From: Pseudomonas sp. KU26590
GTDB lineage: Bacteria > Pseudomonadota > Gammaproteobacteria > Pseudomonadales > Pseudomonadaceae
Assembly: GCF_026153515.1 (NCBI RefSeq)
Contig: NZ_CP110644.1
Coordinates: 248,001-312,000 of the forward strand
Length of the DNA stretch: 64,000 bases
Direction: 5' to 3'
The translations under genes and the position numbers were made by a program. Below the pieces are notes generated by a model, which worked only from the letters and a program-made list of their open reading frames with translations, was not told the DNA's origin and did not search any database. This document shows, piece by piece, positions 51,100 through 60,168 of the stretch. The stretch's first letter is position 1. Each line of letters opens with the position of its first letter.

Positions 51100-51525
51100 A
51101 TGGGCCTGCATTTGAAGGAAGGCGACGACGAGCTCGCCGAGAACCACGAAATCAACGTGACGCCGTTCATCGACGTCATGTTGGTACTGCTGATCATCTT
51201 CATGGTTGCCGCACCGCTGGCAACCGTGGACATCAAGGTTGATCTGCCCGCCTCTACTGCCAAACCGGTGCCTCGACCCGAGAAGCCGATTTTCCTGAGT
51301 GTGAAAGCCGACCAGAGCCTGTACCTGGGCGATGAAAAAGTGGCGCGTGAGCAAATTGGTCAGGTGCTGGATGCCAAAACCAAAGGCAAGAAAGACACCA
51401 CGATTTTTTTCCAGGCCGACAAGGGCGTCGACTACGGCGACCTGATGGACGTCATGAACGCCTTGCGCGGCGCCGGCTACCTTAAGGTGGGCCTGGTGGG
51501 TCTTGAGACGGTCGGCAAGAAATGA
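51100..51525 (+). CDS. exbD: TonB-system protein ExbD
   Basis: The 141-residue protein has a short cytoplasmic N-terminus, one membrane helix (INVTPFIDVMLVLLIIFMVAAPL, about 17-39) with the proton-carrying aspartate (D of FIDVML), and a periplasmic domain. Its stop codon overlaps the tonB start (ATGA), so translation is coupled. Confidence 0.95.
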   Translation: MGLHLKEGDDELAENHEINVTPFIDVMLVLLIIFMVAAPLATVDIKVDLPASTAKPVPRPEKPIFLSVKADQSLYLGDEKVAREQIGQVLDAKTKGKKDTTIFFQADKGVDYGDLMDVMNALRGAGYLKVGLVGLETVGKK

Positions 51526-52265
51526 TCAATACGCGCCAAAAGCTGACGCGCTATAGCGGTAGTCTGTTGGTGGTGCTGGCGGTCCATGCCGTTGCGATCG
51601 TCGTCGCATTGCGCTGGCCTTCCTCGCAGGCCATCGAGCTGCCGCCGGCAGCGATGATGGTTGAGCTCGCGCCTGTTCCCGAGCCCGCCCCGCCGCCGCC
51701 ACCGAAAGTTGTGCAACCGCCGCAGCCGCCTGCGCCGGAAGAACAACTGCCGATTCCGCCAGTCGCCGAAGCCCCCAAGGCCGAAATCGCTGTACCCAAG
51801 CCGGTCAAGCCCAAGCCCAAACCACAGCCGCCAAAACCTGTGAAGAAGGTCGAGCCGCCGAAAGAAGAAAAACCAGCCGATGACAAGCCGCTGGACGCCC
51901 CGCCGTCCAACGCCAAGCCAGAGAAATCAGCGTCGCCGCAACCTGCTCCGCCCACGCCGCCAAGCAATGCATTACCCACTTGGCAGGGCGAATTGTTGAG
52001 TCACCTGAGCAAGTTCAAGCGCTACCCGGAAGACGCCCGACGTCGGGGCATGCAGGGCACCAGTCGTCTGCGCTTCGTGGTCGATGGCGAAGGTCGTGTG
52101 TTGTCCTATGAACTGGCCGGAGGTTCAGGAAGCGCTTCACTGGATCGAGCGACGCTGGAAATGATCCGCCGCGCGCAGCCATTGCCCAAGCCGCCGCCGG
52201 AATTACTGAAGAACGGGTCGCTGGAAGTGGTCGCTCCCTTCGTTTATTCCCTGGATAAACGCTGA
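51522..52265 (+). CDS. tonB: Energy transducer TonB
   Basis: The 247-residue protein has an N-terminal membrane anchor (about 11-30), a long periplasmic region rich in Pro, Lys and Glu (about 48-145, with PPPPPK and PKPKPQPPKP repeats), and the TonB C-terminal domain (about 150-247, LPTWQGELLSHLSKFKRYPEDARRRG). It spans the periplasm and opens TonB-dependent receptors for siderophores and other ligands, powered by ExbBD. It is the last gene of exbB-exbD-tonB. Confidence 0.95.
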   Translation: MINTRQKLTRYSGSLLVVLAVHAVAIVVALRWPSSQAIELPPAAMMVELAPVPEPAPPPPPKVVQPPQPPAPEEQLPIPPVAEAPKAEIAVPKPVKPKPKPQPPKPVKKVEPPKEEKPADDKPLDAPPSNAKPEKSASPQPAPPTPPSNALPTWQGELLSHLSKFKRYPEDARRRGMQGTSRLRFVVDGEGRVLSYELAGGSGSASLDRATLEMIRRAQPLPKPPPELLKNGSLEVVAPFVYSLDKR

Positions 52266-52356
52266 AACCAGAATTTTGTCCGCCGCGACGGGTTGATAAC
52301 GTGCGTCTATCGATTGCACCCGCTATGCTGGGGCCGCAACTTCATGGACCCACGTT

Positions 52357-53286
52357 ATGACCCTCACAGAATTGCGCTACATCGTTACCCTCGCTCAAGA
52401 GCAGCATTTCGGCCACGCCGCTGAACGCTGTCACGTCAGTCAGCCGACTTTGTCGGTGGGCGTCAAAAAGCTGGAAGATGAACTCGGTGTGCTGATTTTC
52501 GAGCGCAGCAAGAGTGCCGTACGTCTGACCCCGGTTGGCGAGGGCATCGTGGCTCAGGCGCAGAAGGTCCTTGAACAGGCTCAGGGCATTCGTGAACTGG
52601 CCCAGACTGGCAAAAATCAACTGACCGCGCCGCTTAAAGTCGGCGCGATCTACACCGTTGGCCCTTACCTGTTTCCTCACCTGATTCCCCAACTGCACCG
52701 GGTCGCCCCGCAGATGCCGTTGTACATCGAGGAAAACTTCACCCACGTGCTGCGCGACAAGCTGCGCAATGGCGAGCTCGACGCGATCATCATCGCCTTG
52801 CCGTTCAACGAAGCCGATGTCCTGACGCTGTCGCTGTACGACGAGCCGTTCTACGTGCTGATGCCGGCCGATCATCCCTGGACCCAGAAAAAGACCATCG
52901 ATGCCTCGGCGCTGAACGACAAGAGCCTGCTGCTACTGGGCGAAGGTCACTGCTTCCGCGATCAGGTGCTCGAAGCCTGTCCAACGCTGGTCAAGGGCGG
53001 CGACGCTGCGAAGCACACCACCGTAGAGTCCAGCTCGCTGGAAACCATTCGGCACATGGTCGCTTCGGGGCTGGGGATTTCCATCCTGCCGATGTCCGCC
53101 GTCGACAGCCATCACTACGCGCCGGGCGTGATCGAAGTCCGTCCGCTGTCGCCGCCGGTGCCGTTCCGCACTGTGGCAATCGCCTGGCGTGCCAGTTTCC
53201 CGCGCCCGAAAGCCATCGAGATCCTCGCTGACTCGATTCGTCTGTGTTCCGTTGCTCGCCCTAAAGCTCAGGCTGAAGCGAGTTAA
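52357..53286 (+). CDS. oxyR: Hydrogen peroxide-sensing regulator OxyR
   Basis: The 309-residue LysR protein begins MTLTELRYIVTLAQEQHFGHAAERCHVSQPTLS, the OxyR helix-turn-helix. The two redox cysteines are present in GEGHCFRDQVLEACP (about residues 195-209), matching C199 and C208 of E. coli OxyR, which form a disulfide on peroxide exposure. It activates catalase and peroxiredoxin genes. recG follows 8 bases downstream, an order conserved in Pseudomonas. Confidence 0.96.
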   Translation: MTLTELRYIVTLAQEQHFGHAAERCHVSQPTLSVGVKKLEDELGVLIFERSKSAVRLTPVGEGIVAQAQKVLEQAQGIRELAQTGKNQLTAPLKVGAIYTVGPYLFPHLIPQLHRVAPQMPLYIEENFTHVLRDKLRNGELDAIIIALPFNEADVLTLSLYDEPFYVLMPADHPWTQKKTIDASALNDKSLLLLGEGHCFRDQVLEACPTLVKGGDAAKHTTVESSSLETIRHMVASGLGISILPMSAVDSHHYAPGVIEVRPLSPPVPFRTVAIAWRASFPRPKAIEILADSIRLCSVARPKAQAEAS

Positions 53287-53294
53287 GGGACGGT

Positions 53295-55370
53295 ATGACG
53301 GAGCTGTCTCATGTCTCGGTCACGGCGCTAAAAGGCGTCGGTGAGGCAATGGCTGAAAAGCTGGCGAAAGTCGGTCTTGAGAACATTCAGGACGTGCTGT
53401 TTCACCTGCCGTTGCGTTATCAGGATCGCACTCGCGTTGTGCCCATCGGCGAATTGCGCCCAGGACAGGACGCGGTGATCGAAGGTGTGGTCAGCGGCGC
53501 CGACGTGGTCATGGGCAAGCGCCGCAGCTTGCTGGTCAGGATTGGCGACGGCACCGGCGTGTTGAGCCTGCGCTTTTACCACTTCAGCAACGCGCAGAAG
53601 GACGGCCTCAAGCGCGGTACTCACGTGCGCTGTTACGGCGAAGCCAGGCCCGGCGCTTCGGGGCTTGAGATCTACCACCCGGAATACCGCGCGATCACCG
53701 GCGATGAACCGGTCGCGGTCGAGCAGACGCTGACGCCAATCTACCCTACGACTGAAGGCCTCACCCAGCAGCGCCTGCGCCAATTGTGTCAGCAGAGCCT
53801 GTCGATGCTCGGCCCCAAAAGCCTGCCTGACTGGCTGCCGGATGAACTGGCGAGCGACTATCAACTCGCGCCCCTGGCTGACGCCATTCATTACCTGCAT
53901 AACCCGCCTGCCGATGCCGACGTTGAAGAGCTCGCGCTGGGCCATCACTGGGCTCAGCACCGACTGGCGTTTGAAGAGCTGCTGACGCACCAGCTGTCCC
54001 AGCAACGCCTGCGTGAAAGCCTGCGCTCGCAACGCGCACCTGCGCTGCCACCGGCGAAACGCCTGCCGAAGAAATTCCTCGCCAACCTTGGATTCCCGCC
54101 CACAGGTGCGCAGCAGCGTGTGGGCAACGAGATCGCCTACGACCTCAGTCAGCACGAGCCGATGCTGCGGCTGATTCAGGGCGATGTGGGCGCTGGCAAA
54201 ACAGTCGTCGCAGCCCTCGCGGCGTTGCAGGCTCTGGAGGCGGGCTACCAGGTAGCACTGATGGCACCCACAGAGATTCTTGCCGAACAGCATTTCATCA
54301 ATTTCACCCGCTGGCTGGAGCCTCTCGGCATCGAGACGGCCTGGCTCGCGGGCAAACTCAAAGGCAAGGCGCGGGTGGCGTCACTGGCGCAGATCGCCGG
54401 TGGCACCCCCATGGTCGTCGGCACCCACGCATTGTTCCAGGACGAGGTGCAGTTCAAGAACCTCGCGCTGGTCATCATCGACGAACAGCACCGTTTCGGC
54501 GTTCAGCAGCGTCTGGCCCTGCGCAAGAAAGGCGTCGGCGGCTTGATGTGTCCGCATCAGTTGATCATGACCGCCACTCCCATCCCGCGCACCCTGGCGA
54601 TGAGCGCCTACGCTGACCTCGACACGTCGATCCTCGACGAACTGCCACCCGGGCGTACGCCGGTGAATACCGTTCTGGTGGTCGACAGCCGACGGATCGA
54701 AGTCGTCGAGCGCGTGCGCAACGCGTGCGCGGAAGGTCGGCAGGCGTATTGGGTGTGCACGCTGATCGAGGAGTCTGAAGAGCTGACGTGTCAGGCCGCT
54801 GAAACCACCTTCGAGGAACTGACCAGCGCGCTGGGCGAGCTCAAGGTCGGCTTGATTCACGGGCGCATGAAGCCCGCCGAAAAAGCCGCCGTCATGGCCG
54901 AGTTCAAGCAGGGCAATCTGAATCTGCTGATCGCGACGACGGTGATCGAGGTTGGCGTGGACGTCCCGAATGCCAGCCTGATGATCATCGAAAACCCGGA
55001 ACGTCTGGGCCTGGCGCAGCTTCATCAATTACGCGGTCGGGTCGGCCGGGGCAGCGCCGCCAGCCATTGCGTGTTGCTGTATCACCCGCCACTTTCGCAG
55101 ATCGGACGTCAGCGTCTGGGCATCATGCGTGAAACCAACGACGGCTTCGTCATTGCCGAAAAAGATCTGGAGCTGCGTGGGCCGGGCGAGATGCTCGGCA
55201 CGCGTCAGACAGGGCTGCTGCAGTTCAAGGTCGCAGACCTGATGCGCGATGCAGATTTACTGCCGGCAGTCAGGGACGCCGCGCAGGCGCTGCTTGAGCG
55301 CTGGCCGCAACATGTCAGTCCGCTGCTGGAACGCTGGCTGCGTCATGGTCAGCAATACGGCCAAGTGTGA
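53295..55370 (+). CDS. recG: ATP-dependent DNA helicase RecG
   Basis: The 691-residue helicase has an N-terminal wedge/OB-fold domain (about 1-250), Walker A GDVGAGKTVVAALAA (about 296-310), the DEQH box IIDEQHRFGVQQR (about 393-405), MTATPIPRTLA (about 422-432) and helicase motifs V/VI (ATTVIEVGVDVPNA, HQLRGRVGRG). RecG remodels stalled forks and branched DNA. It is co-transcribed with oxyR. Confidence 0.96.
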   Translation: MTELSHVSVTALKGVGEAMAEKLAKVGLENIQDVLFHLPLRYQDRTRVVPIGELRPGQDAVIEGVVSGADVVMGKRRSLLVRIGDGTGVLSLRFYHFSNAQKDGLKRGTHVRCYGEARPGASGLEIYHPEYRAITGDEPVAVEQTLTPIYPTTEGLTQQRLRQLCQQSLSMLGPKSLPDWLPDELASDYQLAPLADAIHYLHNPPADADVEELALGHHWAQHRLAFEELLTHQLSQQRLRESLRSQRAPALPPAKRLPKKFLANLGFPPTGAQQRVGNEIAYDLSQHEPMLRLIQGDVGAGKTVVAALAALQALEAGYQVALMAPTEILAEQHFINFTRWLEPLGIETAWLAGKLKGKARVASLAQIAGGTPMVVGTHALFQDEVQFKNLALVIIDEQHRFGVQQRLALRKKGVGGLMCPHQLIMTATPIPRTLAMSAYADLDTSILDELPPGRTPVNTVLVVDSRRIEVVERVRNACAEGRQAYWVCTLIEESEELTCQAAETTFEELTSALGELKVGLIHGRMKPAEKAAVMAEFKQGNLNLLIATTVIEVGVDVPNASLMIIENPERLGLAQLHQLRGRVGRGSAASHCVLLYHPPLSQIGRQRLGIMRETNDGFVIAEKDLELRGPGEMLGTRQTGLLQFKVADLMRDADLLPAVRDAAQALLERWPQHVSPLLERWLRHGQQYGQV

Positions 55371-55457
55371 AGCAGTCAACGCAATAACAGGGTGCCTCAC
55401 CTCTATAACAACTAAGCTGGTTATACTTCAGCGATTGTAGGAATCTGGATACAGGCC

Positions 55458-56846
55458 ATGACAGAAGTTGCCCACATCGACACAAGCCCACACTGCCCTT
55501 CTGTTATCCGGCAGTTGCTCGGCAAACTCAACTTCCGTGAAGTAACTGACGACGAGTCTCTGCCGGTTGCCCAGAAGGTTCAGGCCATTCTGGTCGACGA
55601 CTCCGTTGGCGCGCTGTTCATCCTGTTTCCGCAGAACCAGTTGCTTGATCTCAGTCGTATCACCGAGTTGACCGGCCGCAAGTTGAAAGCGGTTCCGAAA
55701 GAGTCGCTCGACCTCATGCTGAGAAAACATGACCTCGGCACGTTACCCGGTCTCCCTTCGCTGACCAGCTCGCCTTGCCTGTATGAAGAGCGCATTCTGT
55801 CCGGCCCTACTGTTCTGATCGATTCCGGCGAGCCGGGCCTGCTGCTGGAAATCAACAGCGAAGAATTCAAGACGCTATTGACCAAGGCCAGCGCCGCCCG
55901 CTTCGGTGAACCGGTGACGTCTGTGACGCCCAACCTCACGCGCCCCCATGACGACCGCGAGGAGATCACCAAAGCCGTACAGAATTTCACCGCCCGGCGC
56001 ATTCAGCAGCGTCTGGAATCCACGGTGGAAATCCCGCCATTGGCCGACACGGCGCAGAAGATCATCAAGCTGCGTGTCGACCCCGACGCTACCATCGACG
56101 ACATCACTGGCGTAGTCGAAACCGATCCGGCATTGGCGGCACAGGTCGTGAGCTGGGCGGCCTCCCCGTATTACGGTTCGGCCGGCAAAATTCGCTCGGT
56201 GGAAGATGCCATCGTTCGCGTGCTGGGTTTTGATCTGGTGATCAATCTGGCGCTCGGTCTGGCGCTGGGCAAAACCCTGGCGCTGCCCAAGGATCATCCG
56301 CAGCAGGCAACCCCTTACTGGCAGCAGTCGATCTACACGGCTGCGATCATCGAAGGCCTGACCCGCGCCATGCCCCGTGCCGAGCGTCCGGAAAGTGGCC
56401 TGACGTATCTCGCCGGCTTGCTGCACAACTTCGGTTATCTGCTGCTGGCGCATGTGTTCCCGCCGCACTTTTCGCTGATTTGCCGCCAGATCGAAGTCAA
56501 TCCGCATCTGCATCACAGCTATGTCGAGCAGCACCTGCTGGGCATCACTCGCGAGCAGATTGGCTCCTGGCTGATGCGCAACTGGGACATGCCGGAGGAG
56601 CTGGTCATTGCACTGCGCTTTCAGCACGACCCGCACTACACAGGCGAGCATTACAAGTATGCGAACCTGGTGTGCCTGGCAGTGAGGCTGCTGCGCAAGG
56701 AAGGCATCGGCTCAGGCCCCATGGAAAGCATTCCGGACGAACTGCTCGAGCGCCTGAAGCTCTCTCGCGAGAAAGCTCAGGACGTCGTGAAGAAAGTGCT
56801 GGAGGCAGAAGTGATGTTGCGCGAACTGGCCGCGCAGTTCAGCTGA
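55458..56846 (+). CDS. YbaK/aminoacyl-tRNA deacylase-like domain fused to HDOD domain
   Basis: The 462-residue protein has an N-terminal YbaK/ProX-like aminoacyl-tRNA editing domain (about 10-150, VDDSVGALFILFPQNQLLDLSRITELTGRKLKAVP). It also has an HDOD domain (about 190-420, LPSL-type helix IPPLADTAQKIIKLRVDPDATIDDITGVVETDPALAAQVV). HDOD proteins are catalytically inactive HD relatives tied to signalling. The fusion suggests a link between tRNA editing or a tRNA-like ligand and regulation; the function is not established. The deacylase active-site lysine of YbaK cannot be confidently placed. Confidence 0.85.
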   Translation: MTEVAHIDTSPHCPSVIRQLLGKLNFREVTDDESLPVAQKVQAILVDDSVGALFILFPQNQLLDLSRITELTGRKLKAVPKESLDLMLRKHDLGTLPGLPSLTSSPCLYEERILSGPTVLIDSGEPGLLLEINSEEFKTLLTKASAARFGEPVTSVTPNLTRPHDDREEITKAVQNFTARRIQQRLESTVEIPPLADTAQKIIKLRVDPDATIDDITGVVETDPALAAQVVSWAASPYYGSAGKIRSVEDAIVRVLGFDLVINLALGLALGKTLALPKDHPQQATPYWQQSIYTAAIIEGLTRAMPRAERPESGLTYLAGLLHNFGYLLLAHVFPPHFSLICRQIEVNPHLHHSYVEQHLLGITREQIGSWLMRNWDMPEELVIALRFQHDPHYTGEHYKYANLVCLAVRLLRKEGIGSGPMESIPDELLERLKLSREKAQDVVKKVLEAEVMLRELAAQFS

Positions 56847-56880
56847 TTTCGAAGTGCTCGAGTGAGACTAAGGGGCAACT

Positions 56881-56963
56881 GAGCCGGCTTGCTAGCGAAT
56901 GCATTGTGTCAGTCGGCATGTTCATAGTTGACATACCGCGTTCGCCAGCAAGCCGGCTCCTAC
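56881..56963. repeat. REP inverted pair (class GAGCCGGCTTGCTAGCGAA)
   Basis: GAGCCGGCTTGCTAGCGAA faces TTCGCCAGCAAGCCGGCTC across about 45 bases, with one mismatch in the arms. It lies between the convergent HDOD and SCP2-like genes. Confidence 0.85.
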
Positions 56964-57050
56964 AGAGTCATGCAGGGGGCGGGGTCTTTATCAGACGTTG
57001 GATCTGCAGCCAATTCTGTACTGATTCTGTTAAACCACAGGCTTCGTCGG

Positions 57051-57437
57051 TCAGCCCGCGACCTTGTTCTTCTTCCTCGGCTTCAAATACTTTGTCAGCC
57101 CCTGAAACCACATCACCAATCCGGCGTTGCCGGTGACCAGGATGTTTTTGTCTTGAATGCCCTGCATGAAAGCGAGCTGCTTGTTCCGGGCCTGCATTGT
57201 GGCGAAGCCGTAAGCGGCATCCTTGAAAGCAATCACGAAAGCAGGCGCCGCAAAGGTGCCAGCGCGGCTCTTGACGCGTTGATCGCGCACGATGAAATGC
57301 CGGGCGATCTTGCCGTCAGCCGTCTGCAACTGGAAAGCCAGATCCTTCCCCGCGAGTTGCTGCTGGAAGGCGGGATTGTTGCGACTGGCGCGGGCCATCA
57401 ACAGGCCCAACATCCAGAGTAGAAAACGAAACTTCAT
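57051..57437 (-). CDS. Small SCP2-like protein of unknown function
   Basis: The 128-residue protein has a hydrophobic N-terminus (KFRFLLWMLGLLMARASR, about 2-19) and a body resembling the SCP2 sterol-carrier fold (LAFQLQTADGKIARHFIVRDQRVKSRAG, AFVIAFKDAAYGFATMQ), ending in a Lys/Arg-rich tail. Proteins of this kind are sometimes labelled helicase in databases; nothing here supports that. UbiJ also has an SCP2 domain but is longer and has a coiled coil, so this is not UbiJ. ATG 57437 has GAGG eight bases upstream. Confidence 0.65.
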   Translation of the reverse strand: MKFRFLLWMLGLLMARASRNNPAFQQQLAGKDLAFQLQTADGKIARHFIVRDQRVKSRAGTFAAPAFVIAFKDAAYGFATMQARNKQLAFMQGIQDKNILVTGNAGLVMWFQGLTKYLKPRKKNKVAG

Positions 57438-57583
57438 GCGTGGGCCTCATGGGATCAGCGGCGGTCAGGATGACCGATCGCAGTGTAGCGAGCCTGGTTG
57501 TGCGATGAGCAAGCAGAACCGGTCAGTCGCAAAGTGGCGGGGCAGACGCAACGCGCCGAGCAGCGCAGGTTGATTCGCCGGCC

Positions 57584-57620
57584 AAAAAAATGGGCATGCC
57601 GACTGATCGGTATGCCCATT
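57584..57620 (-). terminator. Rho-independent terminator of the HU gene
   Basis: On the minus strand, ATGGGCATACC, a loop and GGCATGCCCAT are followed by TTTTTTT. The hairpin ends about 40 bases beyond the HU stop. Confidence 0.85.
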
Positions 57621-57656
57621 TCCATGCTGCTCGCCCTCCGCAGAGCGCTCAGCGAA

Positions 57657-58034
57657 TTACTTTTTCTTTGCTGCAGGCGCCTTTGCCGCCGCTGCCTTGG
57701 CGGGCTTGGCATCTTTGGCGGCTGCAGCCGGCTTGGCAGCTTTCGCTGGCTTTGCCGCGTCCGGATTAACGCTGTCTTTGAGAAACTTGCCCGGCTTGAA
57801 TGCCACCGTGTTGCTGGCCTTGATCTTGACGGGCTCACCGGTCTGAGGGTTCTTACCGGTGCGGGCGCCACGATGGCGTTGCAAGAAAGTACCGAAGCCA
57901 ACCAGCGTGACGCTGTCCTTCTTGTGCAGCGCGTTGGTGATTTCGTCGAGCACGGCGTTGAGGACGCGATTGGCTTGTTCTTTGGTGAGATCTGCTTTCT
58001 CGGCAATAGCCGCTGCCAGTTCTGGTTTACGCAT
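57657..58034 (-). CDS. HU-family DNA-binding protein with Lys/Ala-rich C-terminal tail
   Basis: The 125-residue protein has a complete HU/IHF domain (about 1-90) with KDSVTLVGFGTFLQRHRGARTGKNPQTGE (about 39-67), including the DNA-clasping arm. A tail of about 33 residues (93-125) follows, built almost only of Ala, Lys, Pro and Asp (AKPAKAAKPAA, AKAPAAKKK). The tail resembles eukaryotic histone H1 and the AlgP/HupN-like Pseudomonas proteins. It is a nucleoid protein expected to bend and compact DNA. RBS AGAGG. It matches PA5348 in position. Confidence 0.9.
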   Translation of the reverse strand: MRKPELAAAIAEKADLTKEQANRVLNAVLDEITNALHKKDSVTLVGFGTFLQRHRGARTGKNPQTGEPVKIKASNTVAFKPGKFLKDSVNPDAAKPAKAAKPAAAAKDAKPAKAAAAKAPAAKKK

Positions 58035-58222
58035 ATGAAGCCTCTTTTACGGTTTTTTGTTTTTATGTCCCGTGCAGCCCTTGCGGACAGCGAGCAGGTG
58101 CCGCAACAGCTCTACGTTGCGGCAGACCGGAATGAGAATGGCACGCCACCGGGACCCGCGCCAGTACGCAAGCCACGTTTGTTTCAACTAAAAGATGGCT
58201 TATCCGACAGAACGACTGTTAA

Positions 58223-59371
58223 TCAAGCAAGCAGTGGGGGCAAAGCCTTGTTCAAGGCAAGCTTGTCCATCACCGCAGCGCCTGTCAGGGCGTAACCCAG
58301 CAGGTTGCCGTCGCCGTCGCGGCACAGCGCCTTGATGTCGGCGCTCCCACCTTCCACGGTCCAGACACCCTCCGAGCCCTTGGGCGGCGGAGACACAACC
58401 AGCGGGCAAACCGGCGTTTTCACCGTGACCGGCATTGGGCCATATTTGACGGGTGTGGGCGTGCCAGCGAGGGTTTGCGCCAATGCTCGGGCGCAGTTCA
58501 TCAGCGGCATGACGTAAAGCAGGTTCAGCCCATCGACTTCAGCGCAATCGCCCAGCGCATAGATGTTTGCGTGGGAGGTCTGCAAATGCCGATCCACCAC
58601 AACGCCACGCCCGATTTCAAGGCCCGCCGCTGCGGCGAGATCAGTGCGGGGGCGCAGGCCAATGGCTGACACCACAAGATCGCAATGCAGCACCTCGCCA
58701 TCGGACAGGTGCGCTTCGAGCCCGTTGTCGGCACGATCAAGCCGTGTCATTAAAGGGCCGAGGTGGAAACGCGCGCCCAGGCTTTCCAGCCCGGCTTGTA
58801 ATGCTGCGGCAGCCGCAGGGTGCAACAGCGCCGGCATCACCTGCTCGCACGGCGCAACCAGGTCGATTTCGTAGCCGCCCAGGATCAGGTCATTGGCGAA
58901 CTCGCAGCCGATCAGGCCTGCGCCGAGGATCAACACCCGCTTCTTGCCGGCGGCTGCGGCACGGAAGCGCGCGTAGTCCTCCAGATCATTGATCGGGAAT
59001 ATGGCCTCGGCAGCGTCACCCGCCACCGGTACGCGCACGGTTTCCGCGCCCCAGGCCAGAATCAGGTCACGGTAGGGGACCGCTTCCTCGCCGATCCAGA
59101 GCCGCTTGTGGCCTGGATCAATACCGCTGACGCGGGTGTGCGTACGCACTTCAGCCTTGAGCTGATCGGCCATCGCGCCCGGCTCGGCCATGCTCAGGCC
59201 GTCGGCTTCCTTCTTTTTGCCAAAGCCGGTGGAGAGCATCGGCTTGGGGTATGAACGGCCGTCATCGGCGGTGATCAGTAAGAGCGGCGTCTCGCCATCC
59301 AGCTTGCGAAATTCGCGAGCGAGGTTGTAGCCGGCCAACCCGGTACCGATGATCACGACGGGTGCGTTCAT
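58223..59371 (-). CDS. Rubredoxin reductase (FAD/NAD-dependent)
   Basis: The 382-residue protein has two dinucleotide folds: [19 protein letters not shown] (about 5-23) for FAD and [21 protein letters not shown] (about 145-165) for NAD(H). The C-terminal FAD motif is [14 protein letters not shown] (about 268-281). It passes electrons from NADH to rubredoxin. The adjacent rubredoxin gene starts upstream on the same strand, 34 bases away, forming a two-gene operon like that of P. aeruginosa PA5349-5350. Confidence 0.92.
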   Translation of the reverse strand: MNAPVVIIGTGLAGYNLAREFRKLDGETPLLLITADDGRSYPKPMLSTGFGKKKEADGLSMAEPGAMADQLKAEVRTHTRVSGIDPGHKRLWIGEEAVPYRDLILAWGAETVRVPVAGDAAEAIFPINDLEDYARFRAAAAGKKRVLILGAGLIGCEFANDLILGGYEIDLVAPCEQVMPALLHPAAAAALQAGLESLGARFHLGPLMTRLDRADNGLEAHLSDGEVLHCDLVVSAIGLRPRTDLAAAAGLEIGRGVVVDRHLQTSHANIYALGDCAEVDGLNLLYVMPLMNCARALAQTLAGTPTPVKYGPMPVTVKTPVCPLVVSPPPKGSEGVWTVEGGSADIKALCRDGDGNLLGYALTGAAVMDKLALNKALPPLLA

Positions 59372-59405
59372 TCATTTCTCCAGAGGGGTGGTGGAAGTCG
59401 GCGGA

Positions 59406-59573
59406 TCAGCCGATTTCGATCATCTCAAAATCCATTTTGCCGACGCCGCAGTCAGGGCACAGCCAGTCTTCCGGCACATCCTGCCAGAGCGTGCCCGGCG
59501 CGATGCCGTCATCAGGCCAACCGTCGGCTTCGTTGTAGATGAGGCCACAGACTATGCATTGCCACTTTTTCAT
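59406..59573 (-). CDS. Rubredoxin
   Basis: Reading the minus strand from ATG 59573 gives 55 residues: [20 protein letters not shown], then [35 protein letters not shown]. The two iron-binding pairs C-x2-C (CIVC and CPDC) are intact. Rubredoxin carries single electrons, for alkane hydroxylases or oxidative stress reductases. The reductase gene follows 34 bases downstream. Confidence 0.96.
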   Translation of the reverse strand: MKKWQCIVCGLIYNEADGWPDDGIAPGTLWQDVPEDWLCPDCGVGKMDFEMIEIG

Positions 59574-59719
59574 TGATCGGTTCTCTTGGTTTCAGGCTAG
59601 ACGTCCCAGACGCTCCGCTGTCGTCGCGAAGTTTATCGAATGGGTCAGGCCTTTTACTGATCACAGCGCCATGACGCAAGTTTCATCGATTCACAACGAG
59701 CGTTTTTAGCAGGACTGGT

Positions 59720-60085
59720 GTAGCCAGGCAGGCGTCGGGCGACACTCCGCAAAATTGATGGCGCACACACCGTCCTCTTCCCGGCTGAAGCCGGTCCCAC
59801 AAATACACCGCATATCCCTGCGGGACCGGCTTAGCCGGGAAAGCGTCGGGTGCCACGCTGCAAGATTGATAGCGCACACACCGGCCTCTTCCCGGTCAGA
59901 GCCGGTCCCACAAATACACCGCATATCCCTGCGGGACCGGCTTAGCCGGGAAAGCGTCGGGTGCCACGCTGCAAGATTGATAGCGCACACACCGGCCTCT
60001 TCCCGGCTGAAGCCGGTCCCACAAATACACCGCATATCCCGGTAGGACTGGCTTTAGCCGGGAAGGCGTCGGGAGCCTCAGCGCA
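59720..60085. repeat. Tandem array of about three REP-containing units, 111 bp each
   Basis: The landmark GCGCACACA starts at 59761, 59872 and 59983, giving an exact 111-base period. Each unit contains a face-to-face REP pair (CCCGGCTGAAGCCGGTCCCA and GGGACCGGCTTAGCCGGG). Units 1 and 2 are nearly identical; the third ends in a diverged copy with a GGCTTTAGCC core. The array takes up most of the 595-base gap between the rubredoxin gene and ubiC; 59574-59719 should hold the rubredoxin promoter and 60086-60168 the ubiC promoter. The REP core matches that of the array near 33.2-33.8 kb. Confidence 0.9.
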
Positions 60086-60168
60086 AGATGGCGGGTACTC
60101 CGGTCGTCTGTCAAACATCGCAATCATGTTAAGCTCGCCGCCTCGATTGCCGCCGATATCTGTCTCCC

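Noticed and set aside
59706..60123. Repetitive open frames on both strands through the 111-base array, giving proteins with repeated MRCICGTG-type blocks.
   Set aside because: The repeats are REP elements whose period happens to be divisible by three; there is no ribosome site and no known protein family.
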